NCBI GenBank assembly: GCA_916048145.1
Contig: CAJZGT010000005.1
Coordinates: forward strand, 1-24,900
DNA: 24,900 nt
Source: an uncultured Streptococcus sp.
GTDB lineage: Bacteria; Bacillota; Bacilli; Lactobacillales; Streptococcaceae
Direction: 5' to 3'
This document shows positions 14,657-22,148 of the stretch, one piece after another; the stretch's first letter is position 1; each line of letters begins with the position of its first letter. The notes under the pieces are model-generated. The model was not told the DNA's origin and ran no database searches. It saw only the letters and a program-made list of their open reading frames with translations. Made by a program: the position numbers and the translations under genes.

Positions 14657-15265
14657 TTAGGCAATATAATATGAATAATATCTTTTAAATTGTTCTACAT
14701 TATATGTGTGTACCTTCTTTACAAAAATATCTTCATAGGCCTCCAACCCGAATCTAATATTTTCCTCTTCAGCCAACCCAATTAGCTCATCTGCCAATTC
14801 ATAAAAGCCATCATTATCTAGAGGGTCTGAATCTGAAAGATTCTGTTGACTGTCAGGATTTGAGTCTAAATTATAGACTAAAACAAATTCCATGTTTTCC
14901 TGCATATAATTTAAATCTTTATTTAGTAAATGATTTAATAGCAATATTGAGTCTTTCAATTTTGATTTTATTCTTCTTTTGACATGTTTAGTAAGAGTAC
15001 CACTTTTAAATTCAACCATGACTACTCGATTGTTTCTTTTATCATAAAGAATTGTATCAACTGAAAACATCAGTGTTTCATCTTTGTTAAAGGTTTTACA
15101 AAATTCTTTTTTTACATTGTCAAAAGAAACAACTTGATCTGACGCATTATTAAAATCTTGGGGAGTGAAAAAATAAGTATTATTATCAGTGTTTAATGTT
15201 ATAACATATAAATCTTCCAAATTTTCATTCAGTAATTTATGAGAAGATAATAGATTTAAAATCAT
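14657..15265 (-). CDS. PD-(D/E)xK nuclease-like partner of the ATPase
   Basis: 202 residues. A PD-(D/E)xK-type constellation is visible: E54 in a helix (KKEFCKTF), D70 (FSVDTILYD), then E85-x-K87 in the strand VVMVEFKSG, followed by a basic helix (KHVKRRIKSKLKD). That order and spacing (D, 14 residues, ExK) match metal-dependent nucleases of the restriction-enzyme fold. The start codon overlaps the ATPase stop in ATGA (15262-15265), so the two proteins are translationally coupled and probably form a complex. A small effector nuclease with an OLD/RecF-like ATPase sensor is a common anti-phage architecture; this specific pair is not one I can name. Confidence 0.7.
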   Translation of the reverse strand: MILNLLSSHKLLNENLEDLYVITLNTDNNTYFFTPQDFNNASDQVVSFDNVKKEFCKTFNKDETLMFSVDTILYDKRNNRVVMVEFKSGTLTKHVKRRIKSKLKDSILLLNHLLNKDLNYMQENMEFVLVYNLDSNPDSQQNLSDSDPLDNDGFYELADELIGLAEEENIRFGLEAYEDIFVKKVHTYNVEQFKRYYSYYIA

Positions 15266-16502
15266 AAAGAAGCTCCTCTTTCGAGCTCAATGATTTTTAG
15301 AGGTTGAGTCAAACTTTTATAAATTTGCTTAATATCAACTACTGGCTCGATAATTGTATTGTGAGTATTTACTTTTTTTGCCTCATAAAACTTAACTTTA
15401 TCATAAATTTTATGCTTATTTGAATAAACCTCTATTGCTCTTAGAAAATAAGGGCTATGTGTATTGATTAAAAAGTGTAAGGATAGTTCTTTTTGAAGTA
15501 ATACAATTATTTCTGCTAATATTAATTGCCATTCGGGATGTAAATGTACTTCTGGTTCATCGAGTATTATTGGAGCGTTACTAACAATACATCCATTTGT
15601 TAGTAAAGTTTTTAATAGGTAAAATGTCTTCATTCCTGAAGATAAATTATTAATGTCAATGTATGTCTTACTAGAGTTATCACCGTCATATGAATACTCA
15701 ATTTCTTTTTCATTAAGAATTTCCTCAATTTTTTCAAAAATTAATTGCAGATTTTCTTTTTGTAATAATTCTTCTACAGCATTAAACTCAACAATCTTTT
15801 TTCTTTGATATTGTGACAAAAGGAAACTTCTATGAGTGCCATCATTTAAAGAATTAAATATTATTCTTCCTTGGTTTCGTCTATCAACGATAAATGGATC
15901 ATCTATATAAACAGGTTCATAGTTTAAACTAAAATATTTTTCGCTAATGTCAACCAAGTTATTATCGTGAAAACAAACCGATAACTCATCGTTTTTAATT
16001 TTAAGAGTTATTTCAGCATTATTATTTTCAAAAATGCTATTTATATTATTATAAAACTCTGTTTGAAATATGTTTTCTACTACTTCTTTAAGTACAGCTT
16101 TCTCAGATAACTGATTTATATGTAAAATCTGGGAACATAATTCAACAAATGACTCACCGAAATCTTCTTTTCTCAAGCCATACTCTTCAAAAACTTTAAA
16201 AATTTTATCGAGAGAATCTTGAGCAACTAGGATATTTGTCAATTCAGATGATGTGAATTTAGAATTGAAAAGAACTAAATCAATAAACTCACTACTACCT
16301 ACATTATAGTATCGTCTTTTTATAGCATTTTTTTTTCACGACGAACAGTTTTCGGAATGCTGTAGAAGGAGCGAAACATCGCATAAAGTGACTTGCTTAC
16401 AGTACTTTTGCCAGTACCATTTACCCCAGCAATAACTGTCAGTCCATTTATTTCAATATCTGCCTTTGTTATTTTACCTATATTATTTAAAATTAGTTTC
16501 AT
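15262..16502 (-). pseudogene. OLD/RecF-like AAA ATPase, reading frame broken at an A9 run
   Basis: Two fragments in different frames make one ABC-type ATPase of about 413 residues. The first (16320-16502) has the N-terminal strand and Walker A GVNGTGKST (about 26-34). The second (open from TTG 16242) has the signature LSSGMKT, Walker B ILDEPEVHLHP and the THSPYF sensor histidine region. The frame switches at nine consecutive A on the coding strand (T9 at 16328-16336). One added A (or loss of two) gives an uninterrupted reading through KKNAIKRRYYNVGSSEFIDL into the second fragment. It may be inactive, an assembly error, or rescued by slippage on the A9 run. Walker and signature motifs are intact on both sides, and the linked nuclease frame is also intact, so decay, if real, is recent. 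Confidence 0.8.
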
Positions 16503-16976
16503 AATATTTACCTTTATTTATTATTATCATAATTAGAGTATGAACAAATAATGATTTTTAAAAAAATTAGTGCCAATAGCACAAAAGTTAGTGTACAATT
16601 TAATTATAACAAAAAAGCACTCTTACTAGTATTAAAATTAATTCAAAACTTAAAAATATTTATGTAGATAAAATTGTTCCAATATAAATAGCCACATAAT
16701 TTGACGATTAGCTTTGTAAGATATAAAAAATTCGGCTAGAATTAGTTTGAAATTTGGATATTTAGTATTATCAATCAAAATTATATGAAAAATATCCAAT
16801 AAATATATTTTATATCAGTCGTGTATTATTTTTAGTTCTTATTTATTCACTTGATTTGATTAATCTGATATCAAAGATGAGCATGATAAAATCAATAGAT
16901 TTTATCGGAAAACTAAGAAAAAATTGAGGTAGTAAAAAATGGCAGTTATATTATAAAATAGATGATAGATAATATA
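16503..16976. other. AT-rich intergenic region upstream of the ATPase operon
   Basis: About 470 bp without a credible gene. The minus strand holds a TGT-TATAAT extended -10 at 16603-16611 that probably drives the ATPase-nuclease operon, leaving a leader of about 95 nt with a small GTGC/GCAC hairpin near 16571-16583. Nothing else is recognised. Confidence 0.5.
16603..16611 (-). promoter_or_regulatory. Probable promoter of the ATPase-nuclease operon
   Basis: Minus-strand TGT followed by TATAAT (hexamer 16603-16608), about 100 bp upstream of the ATPase start. The -35 region is poor. Confidence 0.5.
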
Positions 16977-16979
16977 GAG

Positions 16980-17032
16980 GTTAAATAGTAGGTTATTACT
17001 TTTCAGTAGAAACGAAAAACCTACTATTTAAC
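16980..17032. repeat. Perfect 15-bp inverted repeat at the duplicated att-like flank
   Basis: GTTAAATAGTAGGTT (16980-16994) pairs exactly with AACCTACTATTTAAC (17018-17032) around a 23-nt loop with an inner TTTC/GAAA stem. The equivalent in copy 1 (from 11270) is only partly palindromic. Confidence 0.75.
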
Positions 17033-17041
17033 TTTATTCTT

Positions 17042-17820
17042 GAATTTTCAAATTTCAATACTGTATCTACGATCATGAGAGACTAGAACTTCATGAGCTA
17101 CAAAAGGAATATCAAAATGATAAAGCTGGGACAAAACTTAAGTATGAAAACCAATTATTTTGTCCTGGTTGTTACAAAGTGGACTTAGTGATAAACGAGA
17201 AAAAAGGGAAAATCTACTTATCAAGCCATCCTAAAACAGCTCATAGTGATGGGTGTGAATATGCTCTAGAATCTGCTTCAAAAAAGGAACTGAAAGAATA
17301 CTATGAGAAAATTGATGGAGACTTAGCTGCGCTACTCTTAAATCGTATTTTTGAAGAAAAGGTCACTAGAGAAAAGCTATTAGAAAACTCCAACTCTACG
17401 CAATATAAGAACGAAATTTCTGATGTAAAATTTGTTTTAGAAAATAAAGTCGGTATCAGAAAATATTTACCTCGCAGGTCCCTCCTCCTAAATGAATTAG
17501 AAGAATCTGCCCACCTGACTATGTACTATGGAGAATGTAAGGTGTTTATAGGAAAAACTGATAAGAAGTACTACTTACGAATGTTTCGAAACAATGATCA
17601 TGCGAAGTATATCTGTAATTTAGTAATTTCTGAAAGAGTGTATAGATATTTGAAGGATGAATTAAGATTTATCCCACAATCAGAAGATTTAAGTTTTAAA
17701 CATTCAAGAGCCAATGCAGTTCCTATAAAGTTAACCTTTGTTTCAACTATGAAGAAAAAACAAGAATATTATAATGGATACTTGAGTTTTTCAAAATTAC
17801 TTAAGGTGAAGCGTATTTAA
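17042..17820 (+). pseudogene. 5'-truncated duplicate of the 11559 zinc-finger-like gene
   Basis: Homologous to 11559-12344 from codon 7 to the end, with many substitutions. The start codon, ribosome binding site and presumed promoter were lost in the deletion at AAATTTCAAT (17050-17059), and an in-frame TGA lies immediately upstream. The first possible start is a GTG at 17179, which would drop the CPGC half of the zinc site and has no binding sequence. The last 210 codons remain open and end KLLKVKRI like the intact copy. It is probably not expressed. The protein-level divergence suggests the duplication is not very recent. Confidence 0.75.
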
Positions 17821-17950
17821 ATTATTTATCGTATTAAGATTTAAAGTTTATGAGATATCAAAATTCTATGCTACTTTCCATTTTTTTGCTTTTTTAAAAA
17901 ATATCAGTTACAATGTAGATATAAATCAATGAGAAAGAGAGAGAATAATT

Positions 17951-18490
17951 ATGGTATATGTTCATAGATTTTTAGGACAATGGCTTGATGCAAACATGAC
18001 AACCAATAAGGCTGAAACTTTGCAAAAGGGGTTGGCTTTAGGAAGCGGAATTGACGATTATCTAAAACAGATAGAAGTTCGAAGAAGGTTTACGTTGGCA
18101 GTGGAGCAAGAGAACTATTTTTACACTGTTCCTAAAGAGGTGTCTATCGGAGATGTTAGAGCAGATAGGTACTATCGTCTGGAAATGAAAGACTACGAAA
18201 GTGTAGCAGCGAATACCGTCTTTTACGGTAACGGAACATCTATTTTAGTTAAAGCCTTTTTCGAGGAAAAAGGAGAAGTAGCATGTCTTTATGAATACGA
18301 AACTCTTGACCTTCTTATAGAGGATTTAAGAGAGGAAGTGGCTATCACATTTAGTTGCATTTATAAACCTTGCTACATTCTTGCAAGTAACTTTGAAGAG
18401 TTCAAACCTATACTTGATCTAGGGAAACTTTATTGTCAATATGCTCACGCGCCTAGCTATCGCAAACCAATCGCAGAAGTTGAAATTTAA
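17951..18490 (+). CDS. Hypothetical protein
   Basis: 179 residues starting MVYVHRFLGQWLDANMTTNK, with a purine-rich but weak binding site. The middle alternates strands and helices (FTLAVEQENYFYTVPKE, RYYRLEMKDYES, FYGNGTSILVKAFFEE), with no cysteine pattern or membrane segment. It is followed by a hairpin terminator at 18504-18531, so it is a single-gene unit. I recognise no family. Confidence 0.65.
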   Translation: MVYVHRFLGQWLDANMTTNKAETLQKGLALGSGIDDYLKQIEVRRRFTLAVEQENYFYTVPKEVSIGDVRADRYYRLEMKDYESVAANTVFYGNGTSILVKAFFEEKGEVACLYEYETLDLLIEDLREEVAITFSCIYKPCYILASNFEEFKPILDLGKLYCQYAHAPSYRKPIAEVEI

Positions 18491-18503
18491 GAAGTTTTAC
18501 CGT

Positions 18504-18531
18504 TACTCTTAAATAAGAGTAGGTGTTTTTT
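18504..18531 (+). terminator. Terminator of the 17951 gene
   Basis: TACTCTT (18504-18510), loop AAAT, AAGAGTA (18515-18521), extended by an outer ACC/GGT pair, then a T-run. Confidence 0.75.
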
Positions 18532-18555
18532 CAATTTGTAAAGAGGAGCACTATC

Positions 18556-19086
18556 ATGGGACTTTCATATGCACCAGAGTACGTTTATACAGAACATTTC
18601 ATTCAAAGAGCTAATGAGAGATTTGGAGTTAAAGAAGAGCAACTTCCTAAATGGATCTCTAAGCAGATAAATAGTTTGACACTATATGACTCAAGCGAGG
18701 GACAAAATCTAGATAAACGAAAGTATATATCTGATAGTGGAATTATTTTTATTTGCGATACAATTGAACGTAAATTTATTACTTGTTATGAAGCGAATGA
18801 TTTGGTGGCTGAAGGGAAAAAGATTACCATACACGATAATAACGTTGACTTATTTAAACAAGAAGTTGAGAAATTATCAAGGAAATATTATTTAAAAGAT
18901 ACAAAAGAAATGTTACTGAGTGTTAAAGAACATTTGACTGAATTTAATCAAGCTGCTGAAAAATTAATGAAAGGAAGAGTAAGCCAACAAAACTACGAAC
19001 TCATTAGTAAATTGATTGATGAATTTCATGTAGTAAAAGCTGCTGTGAAAGTGATTGAAACCAAAAGGAATGATTTTAAACAATAG
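18556..19086 (+). CDS. Hypothetical protein with DUF4258-like N-terminal pattern
   Basis: 176 residues from ATG 18556, chosen for the GAGGAG site about 8 bp upstream; an earlier in-frame start at 18523 overlaps the preceding terminator. The N-terminal half (YTEHFIQRANERFGV, then a strand with SDSGIIFICDT and KFITCYEAND) has the H-x-x-x-R...ERFG and beta-hairpin layout of DUF4258/RelE-like folds. The C-terminal half is a long helical region (about 95-170) that could form a coiled coil. It ends before a strong terminator. Whether it is a toxin is unknown; no antitoxin-like gene is adjacent. Confidence 0.6.
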   Translation: MGLSYAPEYVYTEHFIQRANERFGVKEEQLPKWISKQINSLTLYDSSEGQNLDKRKYISDSGIIFICDTIERKFITCYEANDLVAEGKKITIHDNNVDLFKQEVEKLSRKYYLKDTKEMLLSVKEHLTEFNQAAEKLMKGRVSQQNYELISKLIDEFHVVKAAVKVIETKRNDFKQ

Positions 19087-19125
19087 TTTTAATGATACAT
19101 TTCAATTTTAAGTTTTAATAGCAAC

Positions 19126-19162
19126 AAAAAAGCACTGTCGGAGGAAGTTGACAGTGCTTTTT
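19126..19162 (+). terminator. Strong terminator of the 18556 gene
   Basis: AAAAAGCACTGTC pairs perfectly with GACAGTGCTTTTT around a short loop. Confidence 0.88.
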
Positions 19163-19602
19163 CTATTTTATTAGCAAAGATAGTATTAAAATTTTAGGCA
19201 TAATACTATACTTTACATTTTATTACTAGAAAGACAGTAGAGAAAGTTATTTTAAAAACTATCTAATAGCTTAAATTAAAGGAAGTTAAAATGAAATACT
19301 AACAGAAAGGAGGAAAAAGTTTTCAAAATAAAGAAATTTGAAAAATTAACCAAACTGAAAAGTTATTTATTTTGTACTGATATCTCATCTGTACAATTAT
19401 AGTATATCAGATATACTGCTAAAAAAGCAAGGAGTTAGACAGTAAGCAGTATTATTTTAAAACATTATTTAGGGCGTGTTCTTATTAAATCGCGATTCTG
19501 ATAGTCTATTCTTTGATTTTTAAGTTGGTGATAAAAAAGTTAAACTTTATTTCAGAAAAATTTGCTAGAAAACCAGAAATTATGTAAAATAGAATAATAA
19601 GA
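19163..19602. other. Intergenic region with orphan SD sequences and a palindrome
   Basis: About 440 bp, no credible gene. AAAGGAGG near 19305 has no useful start codon after it, and a micro-ORF of three codons (MKY) lies near 19291, which suggests a decayed gene. AGTATATCAGATATACT at 19401-19417 is an 8-bp-arm palindrome of operator type. Confidence 0.5.
19401..19417. promoter_or_regulatory. Operator-like palindrome
   Basis: AGTATATC-a-GATATACT, perfect 8-bp arms with a one-base centre. It lies more than 200 bp upstream of the next gene. No regulator is identified. Confidence 0.3.
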
Positions 19603-19623
19603 TTGATAAGGAGATATATTATA

Positions 19624-20130
19624 ATGGTGGAGAGCATTTATTTATTTTTAATTGATTATGTAGAAACACTTATGATGCACCCAATTTTAAAAGGGATTGA
19701 GTTAGGATTTTTTATTCTATTATGGCAAATAATTGGTACTTTTGTAATATTCTCATTGAGCAACTTCACAGAACCATTGAGAGTTAAAATGAACCTTGAT
19801 TTAGATTATTTTCTTTTAATTCTGTCTTGCTTGACTGGATGTTTCACAGCTATATATCTCTTAAGTGGAGAATATAATGAAAAGGTTAATGGACGAGCGC
19901 TTAGGATGATCAGTATTTTCGGTATTGCCTTTCAATTTTTTATTCCGATATCTCTTATTTTAGGGTTAGGAGTTATCGTCCCTATTTATTCCCTATTATT
20001 AAGTATTTTCAATTTCTTAGTTGAATTAATACCAGTTTTGGCTGGTTTTCTAGTGATTCTATTCTGCATACTCTTCTGGGGTATTGTTTATTTTTTATCT
20101 GCAGTAATACTTGGACTCACTGGACGCTAA
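19624..20130 (+). CDS. Four-span membrane protein, unrecognised
   Basis: 168 residues from ATG 19624, with AAGGAG about 10 bp upstream. Hydrophobic segments lie near residues 26-48 (GFFILLWQIIGTFVIFSL), 62-82 (YFLLILSCLTGCFTAIYLL), 97-122 and 130-160. Few charged residues lie between them apart from the loop EYNEKVNGRALRM. Membrane and membrane-anchored proteins follow in the next genes in the same direction, but each is separated enough to have its own promoter. No transporter motif is visible. Confidence 0.6.
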   Translation: MVESIYLFLIDYVETLMMHPILKGIELGFFILLWQIIGTFVIFSLSNFTEPLRVKMNLDLDYFLLILSCLTGCFTAIYLLSGEYNEKVNGRALRMISIFGIAFQFFIPISLILGLGVIVPIYSLLLSIFNFLVELIPVLAGFLVILFCILFWGIVYFLSAVILGLTGR

Positions 20131-20261
20131 TTAACAGTAATGAAAAGACGAAACAAATATTAAAAGGGATGCAATTTTTTGAGGAATTTTATCTATAGTC
20201 GTTTATGTTGCAGGTAGATTCTGAGAAGTTATAAATTGTAGCAAAAAGAAAGGAAAGAAAA

Positions 20262-20708
20262 ATGATGGAACATGACCTTTTTAATGATTATCCAGACACA
20301 CCAAAAGACGAATTAGAGGGACTTCCTCTTGAAGAGCGTCTTGAAATTTTAAAACAAAAACATTTTGAAAAAGAAGCTGAAAAGGAAAGAGCGGAAGAAG
20401 CAAGAAAACAAGCTATTATCCAAGCCAAGAAAGATAAAGAATATAAGGAATACACTTCTAAGGTAGAGCGCTTGTTTAAATGGATGATCGCATTTACTTT
20501 ATTTGCGACAGTATCTATCGGCTATTTATTGTATAAGGATTATTTTCTTATGACAGTACATGGAGGGGTGACTATAGCAGGTGAAACGAAAGAACTAGGT
20601 AAGGCGATTGTTGACTGTATTCTTTCTATGATACTATGTTTTCTTGCTCCTGCTCTCTTGGTTTGTTTTATTGTTGATTTACCAAAAGATGAGGAGGAGA
20701 GTAATTGA
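20262..20708 (+). CDS. Coiled-coil membrane protein, first of a coupled pair
   Basis: 148 residues. A charged helical stretch (about 25-65, rich in EAEKERAEEARKQ) is followed by two membrane segments (about WMIAFTLFATVSIGYLLY and AIVDCILSMILCFLAPALLVCFIV). The stop overlaps the next start in TGATG (20706-20710), so the two genes are translationally coupled and the products may interact in the membrane. An AAGGAAAG site precedes the ATG. No family recognised. Confidence 0.6.
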   Translation: MMEHDLFNDYPDTPKDELEGLPLEERLEILKQKHFEKEAEKERAEEARKQAIIQAKKDKEYKEYTSKVERLFKWMIAFTLFATVSIGYLLYKDYFLMTVHGGVTIAGETKELGKAIVDCILSMILCFLAPALLVCFIVDLPKDEEESN

Positions 20709-21331
20709 TGTTTAAATTAAAAAGTATATTCTTAATAGGCGTTGTCCTGATAAGTGTGATCGTTGTTGGAAATGTTTCAGGAGTATTTTATCTTAAACAT
20801 ATGAAAACAGAAAATGAAACAGCACAACAAACAACTGAGCAAACTATTCAACAAACAGAAACCACACAAAATAATGTGGAGAAAAAGCAACAAGAAAAAG
20901 GGAAATTAAGAGAAGAAATCACAGAAGACGATAAGAGTTACAATGAAGCTTTCAAATCTCTCGAAATGGCAGGACATAAAGTAGAACCTAGTCTCGAAAA
21001 AGAAGTGAAAGAGGCTTTTAAGGTTGTTATCAAGGAATGTAAGACTGCAAATATCGTAGAGATCGACTACTCTATTGAAAAGCATCTTAAAATGGCCAAA
21101 CAAGACATGATTATGGCTTTTGCAGTGTCATTCCAACAAAACGGATATGATGTGAATGTTGACGATATTGAGGTTTACGAATCAAGTGTATCTGACGTTG
21201 TTCAGTTTATCGTAAAATCAACCAAGGATGGAGAAAATAGTATCTTCTGGACTGGTAATTATAATACAATGGCTCACCAAGTTAGTATTTCACACTATTA
21301 CGGAGGGCATGTAGGAAAGGCTTTTGGGTAA
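20708..21331 (+). CDS. Membrane-anchored extracellular protein, second of the pair
   Basis: 207 residues. ATG 20708 is preferred over TTG 20705 because it overlaps the upstream stop and has GAGGAG 8 bp before it. An N-terminal hydrophobic segment (about 6-30) would act as a signal anchor. It is followed by a Gln/Thr-rich linker (about 37-62, ETAQQTTEQTIQQTETTQNN) and a folded domain of about 130 residues. The linker is typical of streptococcal surface-exposed proteins. There is no lipobox cysteine and no LPXTG, so it should stay anchored by its N terminus. Confidence 0.6.
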   Translation: MFKLKSIFLIGVVLISVIVVGNVSGVFYLKHMKTENETAQQTTEQTIQQTETTQNNVEKKQQEKGKLREEITEDDKSYNEAFKSLEMAGHKVEPSLEKEVKEAFKVVIKECKTANIVEIDYSIEKHLKMAKQDMIMAFAVSFQQNGYDVNVDDIEVYESSVSDVVQFIVKSTKDGENSIFWTGNYNTMAHQVSISHYYGGHVGKAFG

Positions 21332-21386
21332 GAAACAACAAACAGTCCATTGAGTTGATTCGGGTTGTATAGATTAGGAGAAATAT

Positions 21387-21530
21387 ATGTTATATGTTGT
21401 AGCAAGTGTCATTCTATTTTTTACTTTAATTGGTATTTATCAAAAAAAGTTTAAAGTCAATGCATTAATAGTGCCAGTAATGCTTTATGTCCTGGCGATT
21501 GCCTTTAATCTTATTTTAAAAGTGAAATAA
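21387..21530 (+). CDS. 47-residue membrane peptide
   Basis: Begins MLYVVASVILFFTLIGIY and ends AFNLILKVK, two hydrophobic segments split by KKFKVN. AGGAG lies 7 bp before the ATG. It lies 55 bp after the 20708 gene and may be the end of that operon. Small hydrophobic proteins of this size are easy to miss and have no assignable function here. Confidence 0.5.
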   Translation: MLYVVASVILFFTLIGIYQKKFKVNALIVPVMLYVLAIAFNLILKVK

Positions 21531-21571
21531 TTAGAAGTTAAAAATGAAAAAATAGATTAAGAAATAAATAG

Positions 21572-22030
21572 GAAAGAGCGCTTATATCAATTGATAGAAA
21601 GTATAGATATGCCCTCATGCGAACTTAGGATAAAACAAAACCAACAGTGGCATTCATTGGATTAAGCCCTTCGACAGAAGATGAGGAGGCGAACGATGAG
21701 ACTATTCGAAAATGTATAGGTTACGCAAAAAGATGGGGATATGGTAAATTAATCATGGCGAATCTCTTTGCATTTAGAAGTACTGATCCATCTTTACTTA
21801 AAAGAGTGGAAGATCCAGTTGGACCAGACAATGACAGTTATATTCAAAAGTGTGTGTCTGAGTCAAATTTAGTTATCGCTTGTTGGGGAAACCATGATAA
21901 ACTCTTAAATCTTGCTAAAATTCTTATGGATTCACTTCCAGATCTAGTTTGCTTAAAACGGAATAAAAATGGGACTCCTCACCATCCACTTTATTTATCT
22001 AAGGATTTCAAGCGTTTTTTCTTTTGTTAA
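21572..22030 (+). pseudogene. DUF1643 protein with a nonsense codon
   Basis: The intact stretch from GTG 21647 contains the DUF1643 signature: AFIGLSPSTEDEEANDETIRKC, then GYGKLIMANLFAFRSTDP, PVGPDNDSYI, WGNHDK and GTPHHPLYL. Upstream the same frame continues as YRYALMRT, a TAG at 21626-21628, then DKTKPTV. DUF1643 proteins usually have a tryptophan there (RxWD), so TGG to TAG would explain the stop. No usable start codon or binding site is seen for the upstream part, nor for the GTG. DUF1643 genes are often found on mobile elements; their function is not established. Confidence 0.7.
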
Positions 22031-22108
22031 TTTCAGTACATTGTAATAAAAATCATTCGAATGACTACATTATTTATGAAATAAATTAGATGTTCGGATA
22101 TATAGAAA
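22031..22108 (+). repeat. ~80-bp direct repeat, right copy (partner 11348-11428)
   Basis: Same block order as the left copy but without the extra GACTACATTTTT unit. It ends directly against the telA terminator, so it marks the join between the accessory island and the core chromosome. Confidence 0.75.
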
Positions 22109-22145
22109 AAACCAAGTCCCCTGCAAATCTACTTACAGGGGACTT
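22109..22145 (-). terminator. Terminator of the xpaC-telA operon
   Basis: AAGTCCCCTG (22114-22123) and CAGGGGACTT (22136-22145) form a perfect 10-bp stem, with a T-run on the minus strand below 22113. Confidence 0.88.
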
Positions 22146-22148
22146 GTA

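Larger units (their letters stand above)
16977..17820 (+). repeat. Segmental duplication, copy 2 (partner 11265-12344)
   Basis: Begins with GAGGTTAAATAG, resembling the rpmG core end, continues with the same CAGTAGAAACGAAAAA hairpin region, then jumps from AAATTTCAAT straight into codon 8 or so of the duplicated gene. Confidence 0.85.
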
